Part shown: piece by piece, positions 1 through 8,775 of the stretch
Position numbering within the stretch: the stretch's first letter is position 1
Layout: each line of letters opens with the position of its first letter
NCBI GenBank assembly: GCA_029204225.1
Contig: MU836401.1
Span: forward strand, 1-29,519
DNA from: Diphasiastrum complanatum
Lineage: Eukaryota > Streptophyta > Lycopodiopsida > Lycopodiales > Lycopodiaceae
Direction: 5' to 3'
DNA length: 29,519 nucleotides
Program-made: the position numbers and the translations under genes
The notes under the pieces: generated by a model
What the model saw: only the letters and a program-made list of their open reading frames with translations
The model's database searches: none
What the model was told of the DNA's origin: nothing

Positions 1-610
1 GTAAGGATTCAGATCAGTGTTTTAAATCTCTCTACTCTAGTATTTTATCTGAAAACCTATGGATCTCATAGAGATAAGTATTTTATTTGTGGAGAATTTA
101 ATTTTTCTAGTGGATGTTATTCTGCTACATTTATGGTCTGCAGATGCTTGAGTACAGTTCTTCATTTGAATTGGATCTCTAGTTATCATAGGAGACAGAC
201 AAGTCTATTAAGATGAATGAATGCTATTTTCTTGCATTTGGTGCTAGAAACAAGAGCATTTAACTCAAAAGAGTATTTGGGATACTTAGAATTGAGAGTT
301 TTAATCATTCTATATGTTAATGATTCTCCTAGAGATTCGAATTGAATGAATTTTCATATATTACCACCAAAAATTACACCAACAGCTCACAAATTGAATT
401 TTTTTTGGATCAAATGAATACCATGCATTAAATGCAGGTTCAGAGGTGCCCACACATGTGGACAGTACGGAGTTGGACCCCTACCAAGTTTGGGATCAAA
501 TCTCCTCACCAAAATCAAGATTCTAGCTTGCCCTCTCAATACTAGCTTTTAGAACCAAAACTTGCTAAAAATGGATTTGCATTAGATCAATGGCTTATGC
601 TCTTGTACTT
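1..610. other. AT-rich DNA without a recognised gene
   Basis: No reading frame of useful length and no domain motif is visible here. The right part, from about 430, should be the internal side of a minus-oriented copia element, because a reverse-complement primer binding site follows at 611. I see no gag-like peptide in it. Confidence 0.5.
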
Positions 611-623
611 GGCTCTGATACCA
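611..623 (-). other. copia-type primer binding site (initiator Met tRNA), minus orientation
   Basis: The plus strand reads GGCTCTGATACCA, the reverse complement of TGGTATCAGAGCC. That is the usual Ty1/copia primer binding site pairing with the 3' end of plant initiator methionine tRNA. Two bases later a TG begins, as expected for the terminus of an LTR read on the other strand. The site implies a minus-strand element with its LTR to the right and its interior to the left. No coding remnant of that element was recognised. Confidence 0.55.
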
Positions 624-625
624 TT

Positions 626-1330
626 TGAAAGTACTGTACTTTAGGACCATAAATGGATCTACAAAAGATCCACAAGAGTGATTGGATGCTTGCTTAACAA
701 TCTATCAAAAAACTAGACACAAAAAAGTTGATCTAGATTGGCAATTTGACAAACAACAAGCATTAACAATCAAAAGCATTGATAAACATTGAAATCCGAG
801 CCCACACGTGTGTACTACAGGCTGTAGTACGGCCTTCAACCTGAGAAACAAGTAGAAATTGATTTGGTTTCATTTGGATCACAAAAACTCAATGTACATA
901 GTGAACTAGCTTGAGATTGCCAATGAGCTCCAAAAATTTTCTATCTTCTCACTATGGAGAGAGGGAATACATAGCAAATTCGACTTCCTTCTTGAAGTTA
1001 GGTGGATTTCCAGCATGTAATAAGGAAGTTAACTCACTCTCCTTGACCTAAAATGAAACCCTAGTCTATTTCCTAGAGTTATGCTTGGTAGGTAGCTAGT
1101 TGGTCAAATTTTCACCTTAAACTTAGGTGTAGGTCCTATAAAGTAGGGATGACCACCAAATAGACATGACCAACTCTCTTGACTTGACCTAACCTACATT
1201 AGGATGGGTTTCCCATGTGGCATCATGGCCTCACATGTGTGGGACCCACTTGTGTACACAATTTACACTATTCTACATGGTTTTTGATCAAGCTAGATTT
1301 GCCAATTTTTGGCAATTCTTCACAAACTGT
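626..1330 (-). repeat. probable 5' LTR of a minus-strand copia element, outer end uncertain
   Basis: The stretch starts with TG at 626, immediately beyond the reverse-complement primer binding site, so it should be an LTR read from right to left. No second copy was found in the window, so the outer boundary is a guess. It lies before the polypurine tract of the next element at 1378. The stretch is non-coding and holds two back-to-back palindromes at 803-830. Confidence 0.3.
803..830. repeat. two abutting palindromes
   Basis: CACACGTGTG at 803-812 is a perfect 10-bp palindrome. It shares its last base with GTACTACAG-G-CTGTAGTAC at 812-830, which has two perfect 9-bp arms around one central base. 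The second could fold into a hairpin or cruciform. Both lie inside the presumed minus-strand LTR. Confidence 0.85.
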
Positions 1331-1377
1331 TCCTGTTATTCTTTCTTGTTTAGAGAGCTTCTAAAGATAGAAACAAT

Positions 1378-1913
1378 TTAAGGAGGGAAGAATGTTATGT
1401 CCATGGCCAATAAGTAGGATTCAGTATACTCCTAGTCTTGGATACACGGTACTCCAGTAAATCAAGCTGTTAGTTATGCCACGTCATACTGGATGTGACC
1501 CGAAAAGTAACTAATATTCTTGTGAGGCCCAGAACACACTAAATGGAGTTTAGACAGTGTATGAGACAATGTATGCATGTGTAGAGTTATCAATAGCAAT
1601 TCTATGAATAGTTGGTCCATGCTTAGGACTCTATTCTAGGTGAATCTATGTATAGGGAACTTAGGGCTATGCATGGCTATGTGCCCAGGTTGCTTTTGGC
1701 TCTATATATTGAGGCCAAACTCGCCCTACTCCTCATTGTGATCATTGATTCATTGCCAGGGTTTCACTCTACCTTCATGCTTCTTATTCCTTGGATTGGG
1801 GGTGAAGCTTCTAGAGTTGATTGGTTGCTTCTACTTGGTTGGGTGGTTGCTCCATAGTGTGTTTTCCATTGTGTTTTGTCTTGTAAGTAGGATCTTAGGG
1901 AGCTTTCCTTATA
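1378..1913 (+). repeat. 3' LTR (gypsy type) with polypurine tract, copy 1
   Basis: A purine run, aaggagggaagaa, at about 1380-1392 leads into TGTTATGTCC at 1393. This is the normal junction of a polypurine tract and a 3' LTR on the plus strand. From 1393 to 1913 the sequence matches, by eye, the reverse complement of 4604-5025 through many long blocks, for example the bases around 1500-1530 and 1860-1910. Copy 1 carries about 100 bp more than copy 2 near 1730-1846. The short ORFs over this LTR are not genes. The outer LTR end is unclear because similarity stops at 1913. Confidence 0.6.
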
Positions 1914-3489
1914 AATTCGATATCTGCAAGCAGGTTTGTCAGCCAAATTGCCTCCTTGGTAGCATTTGAGATAGCTGAAAAACCTGATTCTGTGGACGAT
2001 AATGTTACTGAGGACTATTTTTGGCTGTGAGAGATTGGGCCTTGATTGTATGGAAGTACAGACCCAAAAGTCGATGTTTTGGTGTTGAAATTTTCTGCCC
2101 ACTCTACATCTGTGTAGCCTTTGAGAATATTGGCTGATGGGTCAATTTTTCGTTGACTGAGGGAAATTAATATGCTGGGTCGGATTCAAAAAATGTACTC
2201 CAATGCTAACACGCATTTCAGATCCTTCATTGACTTCAGATTGTTACTGAGTATTCATAAAAGGATGCTATACCTCATATCAAAATCTCTAGTCTTGAAA
2301 TGATGGTGCCCTTAAAAGCTCTTGTACAAATTTTATCCAAAGGAATTATTCACTTGATTCTGCTTTAGACTATAATATTTCCTTCTTTTTTTAACAATTG
2401 GAGCTAGAGCAAAGGAGGAGAGATCCAAGGAATTGATGAATTGAGCAATCAACTATCCCATTGAACCAATACAAGCATCTCTCATGCCTATGAATAGTAG
2501 AGAAGGCATGGAGAAAAAGGTTGACTTACATTGTAGAGGAGATTATTCTATTGGAATACAATCTTGATTTTGCTCATTTCTCTACATTTGTCTGTATGAT
2601 TGACGTAGTAGCTAGATGCTATTGGTAAATGCACAAATAACTTTATAGATGTTGTACGACATGTTTACAGAGAGTTTCAACTCTGATGAAAATGTTCATA
2701 ACATTCTATTTTTGTCATTTCAATCATGCATGATGTCTATTTGATCTTAGAAGCAAATTTGTGAGTGTTTTGTCTAGCTTTTGGATAGTGGAGGCTTGTG
2801 CATTCACTCTTGGCCTAGATTTGGCCTAGATCTCATGTTTAGATTTGATTTAAATCTCCAGTTTTGACAAAATTTTCCATTCCTGAATATGTACAGCATG
2901 TCATAAAATAATTGCATCTTGTCTCGATGAATTTTTAATAAGAATAGTGCAATCCATGACATGATACACTCTAGAAGTGGCACTCATACTTGATACAAAC
3001 AATTATTTCAACAAAAAAACACAACAATATCATTCCACAATTGCAAATGAGAACAAATGCTTATGAAAAGTAGAAGGCTGTATAAAGCACCATGATCAAA
3101 ATGATTATGTTACTTGTAGGCCAATGCACACTCATCAAGACATGAGTGCAACTATGTTAATCGAAGCCAACAAAGACACCCAAGCACATAACAACCTCTA
3201 AATTAGTTGAACCTATGTGCACATTTTTAGATAATGGAGTGAATTAACAACACACACCTTGCCAAGCCATAGATACAATGGATAACTAATGGCGATGCGA
3301 TCAAGATAGTTGTGAAAATATACTATTAAATTTGAATGTGTGATTGATATTGGAAAGAGCTTTTCTGTCAGGTGATCTACTTTTAGGTGGGAACATATTC
3401 CAAGGTACGTCTTTCTTCTTGCGTTTATCACCAACAACTTCCGTCCTCTTGGATTCAAATGGCTTATCTCTCCTCCATTCTATCTCACG
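1914..3489. other. AT-rich DNA, nothing recognised
   Basis: No coding motif, LTR boundary or RNA gene was recognised. Short ORFs on both strands lack any family signature. The right end, to the left of the copia integrase tail at 3490, may be further decayed copia sequence, but no conserved pol motif could be read. Confidence 0.5.
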
Positions 3490-3670
3490 GAGGAATTCTT
3501 ACAATAGCATCCTTGCTACTTGATGTGTCAGTCTTCTCAGCATCCTTATCCTTGTGCGTCATGGATTTATTAAAGATAACATCACGGCTAACATGCATTT
3601 TTCTCTCCAAAGAATCAAAGTACATGTAGCCCTCACATGATCATCATACTCTAAGAAGCTATACTTCAAT
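3490..3670 (-). pseudogene. copia integrase C-terminal fragment
   Basis: Reading the minus strand from about 3668 gives KYSFLEYDDH. After a one-base frame change it gives GYMYFDSLERKMHVSRDVIF. This resembles the conserved C-terminal part of Ty1/copia integrase, where a 'KCVFLGY' stretch is followed by 'GYRLYDP' and 'VSRDVIF'. A charged Ser/Lys/Asp-rich tail follows, as is typical of the linker before the reverse transcriptase, and then stop codons at about 3500. There is no catalytic core upstream and no reverse transcriptase downstream, so this is an isolated scrap. The family call rests on the motif alone. Confidence 0.6.
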
Positions 3671-4302
3671 GCTTTTATATCAAGCTTACGCCTATGAATT
3701 GGGAAATTGGTAGATTATTTTATATGATAGGCTAGGGGCTTATGCATTATTGCTTGAATCTCCATAAATTTTTTGAAATGTTGGGTTGACTTTATTCTAA
3801 AATCACATCATGGATTATATCTCAAATGTACGTTGTGTAGCAAATGCTCAAATGCTTGAAATGCTTGTTTCTACTGTTTTCACTATCTCAAGCTGATGTT
3901 TTATGCACCTTGCTTTTGTCAGTGGTTGATGCTCTTATTGTTGTTGGATCTTTGTCTTCAACTTGACCAAATTCATTTTCTCAAAAAAATTGAGTCTATT
4001 TCATAAAATGCAAATTAAATATTTGCAATTAAGCCATGTAGAAATTAAAGGTCATCAACCAATACAACTAGATTAATTCAATCAACTTCTAGAAATAACA
4101 TTATTCGGCCCAAATTGATCTAAAAATGGTCCAATCTAATAAGTTGAATTTGTAAGGTAGACAACTTATGGATTGAGAATGTTCACCCACACATGTACAC
4201 GTACAATTCAAGGTCTATAACAATCTATTTGTCACAAATGAAAAAAACAATAACATAACAAGTCATTTGCATGGTATGTTATCATGTTACTTTTACGTGT
4301 GA
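3671..4302. other. AT-rich DNA, nothing recognised
   Basis: No ORF, no conserved protein motif and no clear repeat boundary was seen between the copia integrase scrap and the candidate short LTR that begins at 4303. Confidence 0.5.
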
Positions 4303-4529
4303 TGTTATCCTCCTCATAGTCGTACCTCTAGGAGCGTGGAAAACTCTCATCGATTGGGAAGCACGAGGTATCAGAGAAGGCCCTCGAGATTGGATGTGGT
4401 GGAACCTCTGCTACTCACGTAGGGCCTAACCACCATCACAAGTGGTGCCCCTTGACCCCGTAGGACTTTTTGGTTGGACCAAGGGCCCCCGTAAAAAAAG
4501 GATCTAACATTGGTGCGTTTGTCGGGAGT
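4303..4529 (+). repeat. candidate short LTR plus degenerate primer binding site
   Basis: The block starts TGTTATCC and ends GGATCTAACA at 4510, giving a TGTTA/TAACA inverted terminus of about 208 bp. It is followed at 4512 by TGGTGCGTTTGTCGGGAG, which resembles the Asp-tRNA primer site TGGCGCCGTTGCCGGGGA at about 12 of 18 positions. It is richer in G+C than its surroundings. No partner LTR was seen, and the next sequence to the right is an LTR in the opposite orientation. This is a tentative call. Confidence 0.3.
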
Positions 4530-4603
4530 CTAAACTTTATCAAGAAAAAAATTGTTTGGGGGATAGTTGTCTAGACCAATGAACTATACGTGTTAGCCAG
4601 TTG

Positions 4604-5025
4604 TATAAGGAAAAGCTCCTCAAGATCCTGATTACAAGACAAATGCAATGGAAAACACACAATGGAGCCTGAACCACAAATGTAACTAGTAGGGCGAGTT
4701 TGGCCTCCTTATATAGAGCCTAGAACCACCTGTGCACATAGACATGCAAGGTCCTAACTCCCCTATACATCGATTCATCTGGAATAGAGTCTCTATGCAT
4801 GGATCCTCTATTCATAGAATTGCTATTGATAACTCTACACATGCATACACTGTCCCAAACCTTGTACTAACTACATTTAGTGTGTTCTGGGCCTCACAAA
4901 GATATTAGTTACTTTCGGGTCACGTCTAGTATGACGTGGCATAACTAACAGCTTGTTTCATTGGAGTATTGTGTATCCAAGACTAGATTTATACTGAATC
5001 CTATGTACTAGTCATGGACATGACC
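4604..5025 (-). repeat. 3' LTR of a minus-strand gypsy remnant, copy 2
   Basis: Read on the minus strand from 5025 this matches the plus-strand LTR at 1393-1913 over nearly its whole length, including GGCCAAACTCGCCCTACT and TCTTGTAA blocks. It lacks about 100 bp present in copy 1. It sits directly downstream, in minus orientation, of a gypsy integrase C-terminus (5040-5619), which fits a 3' LTR. The terminal bases and the polypurine tract at 5022-5039 are degraded or deleted. Confidence 0.65.
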
Positions 5026-5039
5026 TACATGAAATGTGC

Positions 5040-5619
5040 AGTCGATTTTCCTTGAAGATCGAGTTTATATGCCAAAGAAACATTCTATCTACAATCCTGA
5101 ACGGTCCACAAAAATGGCTAGACAGTTTGTAATGCTTCTTTGTACGTAACGTCTTAGAATCTTTTGGAATCCTAAGATATACCTAGTCATCAACATTAAA
5201 ATCTCTTGGAGATTTCTTAAGATTGGGATAGTGCTTATTTCTATCTTGAGCACTTTGGATACTATCCTTACCCACTTGCAACATCTCTTGCATATCATGC
5301 TGGAAATCAACAACCTTCTAGATCTTAACAGACTTCGTCTCAACATTTATTGGAGATCTAGGCTGAAAACCGTAGATAAGCATAAAAGAGCAGAATATTT
5401 TTTACTATCATATGCAAACTCAACCAGTGGGAGGTAATCCTCCCAATGAGATTGCCTGTGAGAGACATATGTCCTTAAAATATCTTCCATAGTTTCATTA
5501 GTCCTTTCTATTTGGCCATCTGATTCAAGATGATCAAAAGAACTTAAACTCAAGGAAGTTTCAATTTTATGGAATACTGCTGACCAGAAGTGACCTGTGG
5601 ACTTAGGATTTCTGTCACT
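5040..5619 (-). pseudogene. Ty3/gypsy integrase fragment (end of catalytic core and C-terminus)
   Basis: The minus strand from 5619 reads SDRNPKSTGHFW, which corresponds to the second catalytic Asp region. DHLESDGQIERTNETMEDIL follows, with the catalytic Glu expected near QIERTN, and then LPLVEFAYDS. After the stop at 5347 the other frames continue the normal C-terminal order: a GFQPRSP-like stretch, an AQDRNKHY-like stretch and VYLRIPKDSK, with stops and frame changes. The first catalytic Asp and the zinc-binding N-terminus are missing. The peptide closely resembles 29050-29500 of the same window, so both belong to one gypsy family. On the N-terminal side the frame runs without a stop into an unrelated Ser/Thr-rich stretch. 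Confidence 0.85.
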
Positions 5620-6110
5620 AGTGATGGATGGAGCAGTGGACACTGGAAGAGAAGTAGGAGCGGTATCAACAGAAGAAACGAGGATGGAGACAGAAACAAA
5701 TGTGGATGGAACAGGAAGAGAGGTAGTGAGAGCAGAAATTGGAGTGGGGGGTTGCACGGAAGAAGAAGTGGCGGTGGTTGATGGAGTGGTTAGTGCGGCA
5801 GTGGAGACACGTCTTCGGGTAACAGGTGGAGATGTGGATGTAGAGGCAGTGCCACACACTTGTTTGCTGGCCGTTGTGTTAATGACTGCAGGTTGGGAGG
5901 AGGTAGATGCTTGAGATGGTGGGTAAAGGTTAGTATGTGACACAAGGGTAGACAGGAGGGATGAGCGTCGAAAACCAAGCACTTTCGCCTCGAGAAGTGT
6001 GCAGGCAAAGTTACACAACAGGGGGCCTGCTGTGATTCACTCACGGTTGTTGGGTTTGATGGAGTTGGTTGGTTCTCGAATAAGGAAATTATGCTAGTCG
6101 TATGGCACAA
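5620..6110 (-). pseudogene. Ser/Thr/Pro-rich reading frame, unknown origin
   Basis: Two overlapping minus-strand frames cover this block. The longer starts at 6018, and its first 133 residues are almost entirely Ser, Thr, Pro, Val and Ala, for example TTPSTTATSSSVQPPTPISA. It then enters the gypsy integrase fragment without a stop. No domain is recognised. Such low-complexity stretches occur in linkers of plant retroelement ORFs. This one could be the decayed downstream part of the 114-aa ORF at 6321-6665, which is read in the same direction. The open frame may be a by-product of base composition, since the other strand is also largely open. Confidence 0.35.
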
Positions 6111-6320
6111 CGGAGGGGTTAGAAAATTCCAGAAAGGATTCCATTATCTGACTTAACAGCGTAGACTGGATTCTGTCCTTGCAAAATGTTGAAATAACCA
6201 AAAAGTTATTCAACAGATGCGCAGCCGCCTGAATGACGGGTTCCGTGATAGCTTCTATCAGGTAACCATTGTTAGTCTAGATGGGGATTTCTAGTGTGGT
6301 TTGGGTGACGAATGGTTTGA

Positions 6321-6665
6321 TCAGAGCTTTGGCGTGGCGATGGGAGATGGGTTGACGATCACCGGACCAACGGTGACCATCGAGTCGGCGTTTATCTTGA
6401 CCTTGTATGTGGTACCTTGGTTCAGAAAGTGGAAACGAGCCTTGTCCTCGTCCCAGGTGGCGTAAGCGTGAAGGGCGAGGCCCATGTTAATCCCAGAATG
6501 GAAGAGTGCCGGGTAAAAACCCATTGCTTCAAGGAGTGGGCCAGCTGTCTGCAGCCATGGTTGGATCAGAGTGTCAGAGGGTAGAGGCCAAATATGCGTG
6601 GCCTCGGGGATGTCATGCTGGATCACCTGTTTGGCGCCAGAGTCTTCAGAGGACGAGGAGGCCAT
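6321..6665 (-). CDS. hypothetical protein, 114 aa, not recognised
   Basis: The ORF starts MASSSSEDSGAKQ at 6665 and ends TPKL. It holds a Trp/Pro-rich middle (WPLPSDTLIQPWLQTAGPLL), then ATWDEDKARFHFLNQG and VKINADSMVTVGPV. There is no signal peptide, membrane segment or cysteine motif. The A of the ATG follows a purine, and a TATA box on the same strand lies about 260 bp upstream. That leaves a pyrimidine-rich leader with many TTTT runs. The G+C content is higher than in the neighbouring DNA. It may be the N-terminus of a gag-like or accessory ORF of a plant retroelement cut off by a stop, because MASSSS-type starts are common there. A small host gene or captured fragment is also possible. 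I cannot assign a function. Confidence 0.4.
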   Translation of the reverse strand: MASSSSEDSGAKQVIQHDIPEATHIWPLPSDTLIQPWLQTAGPLLEAMGFYPALFHSGINMGLALHAYATWDEDKARFHFLNQGTTYKVKINADSMVTVGPVIVNPSPIATPKL

Positions 6666-6925
6666 GTTAGCAATGATGATTAGTGGTCGAAAAAGTCAAA
6701 AAAGTAGAAAAAATGGTGGAAAATGAAAAAAGATGTGAAAACAGTAGAAAACTGAGAATAATGAGTGTTGGATGACAATGATTGTAGTTCAGAGCGTAGA
6801 TCAGTGTTTAATATGAGCAGATGACAACTGGTAGGAAGTTTGGTCGAAAACAAAAAAACTTGGTATTTTCAGTGGAAATTTCGGCAGAGCTTCGCTAGCA
6901 AAGGTGACAAATGACTCGATTCAGC

Positions 6926-6934
6926 CCTTATATA
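6926..6934 (-). promoter_or_regulatory. TATA box candidate upstream of the 114-aa ORF
   Basis: The minus strand reads TATATAAGG, a good plant TATA box, about 260 bp before the ATG at 6665 and on the same strand. No mapped start exists. It could equally be an LTR promoter. Confidence 0.4.
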
Positions 6935-7165
6935 GCGGAATTTAGAGTGCGTATTCGGTGAAATCCACTTTCCCTTGCTCAGTTCTACCCAAATTTTGGC
7001 AGGCACCTTCTTCACGAAATTCTAAGAACTCAGGGAAGTCTGCAAGAGTTCAGAAGGTGATTTGACTGCTATGCGAAGGTTCTGCGAGGGTTCAAGCTGT
7101 CTGATCCATTATTGAGAGAGAAGAAATACTTTGTAGTCCATTACAAGATATCTAATCTACTTTTC

Positions 7166-7495
7166 ATGGCTTCAATGGGTTATTTTCTATTGGAATCAAG
7201 TGAGAGATTATCTACCTCCAATTACTCTATTTGGAAGGTAAGAATGGAGTGGGGGGTAGGGAGTATTCCCTTGAAGGTTGCATCTCTAAAAGTTCTATCT
7301 CTTAATAATGTGCTATCTGTTCCAAAGCTCAGAAAGAGCCTTATAACTGTTGGCCAATTGCTCGATAATGGCCTTGATGTCAAATTCCATATTGACACTC
7401 GTGTAATCAAGAAAGATGATGAGATCCTTGCATGTGGTTCTCGATTCGGAGGCATCCACAAATTGGATTCAAGAGAGAGTGCAAACTCTTGTGAT
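7166..7495 (+). pseudogene. copia element A, left half: gag N-terminus fused to protease C-terminus
   Basis: The frame starts at ATG 7166 with MASMGYFLLESSERLSTSNY and SIWKVRMEW, a typical Ty1/copia gag beginning. It then passes at about 7243 into GVGSIPLK, LNNVLSVPKLRKSLITVGQL and GIHKLDS, the end of the copia protease and the approach to integrase. The rest of gag, the zinc knuckle and the protease active site are missing, so an in-frame internal deletion joined the two parts. The open frame is then cut at 7495 by a gypsy insertion and resumes at 12397. No LTR or primer site was found to the left. Confidence 0.75.
7491..7495 (+). other. target-site duplication, left copy
   Basis: GTGAT at 7491-7495 directly precedes the TG terminus of the gypsy element. 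ATGAT at 12392-12396 follows its CA terminus. Four of five bases agree, and removing one copy restores the copia frame. Confidence 0.75.
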
Positions 7496-8077
7496 TGTAG
7501 TGGGTTTCTTTCCTTGCCTAACCCGAATCCAAGATCTAGTCAATCTAGCATCAAAGAGATGAAGTTAGTTGTCACGCATAGGTTCGTTCCCATGAGGGCA
7601 ATAGTATAGTTCAGATTATAATCATGAACGGAGGATTCACATCTAACTCTAAATCCATTAACACTACGATCCATTAACACTACAATCCACAACAAAAATG
7701 GCTTACCCTTTCTCTCTCATAAAAAGTATAATAACACACAATCCCAATAAATTCAGATCCAACAATTAGCAAAAACCAAAGAAAACATGAAAAATGGAGG
7801 AAAAGTGATAGAGAGCAAGGACATTCATCAATCCATTCCTGAAAAGAACCAATCTGCTTTATTGAAATGAGGAAATGAACACCAGGAGCAACTTGAGTTG
7901 GTCCCTTTTTATAGTAAAGAGGAGGACCCTGGCCTCTGAATCCTATTGGTCTATTTTTGCCTCTCTAATTATTCAAATTTAAAAAAGAGCAAGAACCATC
8001 CAATTTGGAGGGAAACCCAACTTTATTCACTAACTTGACATTTAGGCCCTACGACATTAAAAGTCCCAAAAAAAGGC
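7496..8077 (-). repeat. 3' LTR of the nested gypsy element
   Basis: It shares long near-identical blocks with 12024-12391: TGTAGTGGGTTTCTTTCC at the outer end, and AGGAGGACCCTGGCCTCTGA through to the CATTAAAAGT region at about 8054-8064. Similarity stops at 8077, where integrase coding sequence starts. The last 138 bp seen at 12254-12391 are therefore missing, together with the polypurine tract. It keeps 352 bp (7545-7896) that the other LTR has lost. A small tandem duplication, ATCCATTAACACTAC, sits at 7653-7684. The intact LTR would have been about 720 bp. Confidence 0.9.
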
Positions 8078-8775
8078 AACAATAATATCTGTAGAGAAGT
8101 GTCCTCCGCCCATGCCATCATGTGAAAACATGATTAAATCTGGGACTTCATGCGGTAAAACACATCTTCGTAGAATATTGTCTGATCCACGACGATACAA
8201 TTGTCCTGCAATCAATTGATAAGGTTGAGCCTTATGAATCAATTGTCTCTTTTGTACTTTTTTCAAGGAATCATTCGGTTGTCCTAGCATCAGGTACTCA
8301 ACAATATCTGCCGCCCACTCAGGTACTGCTTCGACATAGAACAATGCAGCATCTGGTAATTCATCATCCACTTCAGTGTTAACTGGTGCGGATTCGATTC
8401 GCGAAACGTGATCGGCTAGATAATGTTGCTTCCCCTTTCGAACCACAATTTGAAAGTCAAATTCAGTCAATAACAATAACCATCTTGCAATTCGTCCAGT
8501 ATTGCACATCTTGTTTACCAAGTAAAGTAACGGCTGGTGATCCATATAAAATGCAAAGTGCGTTTCCATGAGGTAGTGACGAAATTTTTGAACAGAAAAA
8601 ATCATGGCTAACGTTTCACGTTCTGTTGTTGAATAATTTTTCTCTGGATATGTAAGATGTCTGCTTGCAAATCATATAGGATAATACTTCTTGTAATCAC
8701 CTGGCTACGTCAAAACTGATCCAATGGCATATTTTGAGGCATCTGTATGAACATGAAATTCTATCGTCCGTAGGA
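8078..8775 (-). pseudogene. gypsy RNase H and truncated integrase zinc domain
   Basis: On the minus strand from 8760, FHVHTDASKYAIGSVL is the start of Ty3/gypsy RNase H. After two stops, YSTTERETLA and MIFSVQKFRHYLMETHFAFY continue it, and DHQPLLYL and LADHVSRIES close the domain. The frame that is open from 8605 to 8057 then reaches the integrase spacer and the start of its HHCC finger (HDGMGGGHFSTDIIVA). At 8077 the sequence switches into the LTR. Everything beyond the first integrase histidines is absent. Just upstream, protease sequence is joined almost directly to RNase H, so the polymerase domain is deleted. Confidence 0.88.

Noticed and set aside
1764-2102. Minus-strand 112-aa ORF over the left LTR
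   Set aside because: It lies mostly on LTR copy 1 and has no family motif. The inverted LTR copy does not keep the frame.
5597-5914. Plus-strand Gly/Val/Glu-rich 105-aa ORF
   Set aside because: It is antisense to the Ser/Thr-rich frame. Both strands are open because of the base composition, and neither shows a domain.
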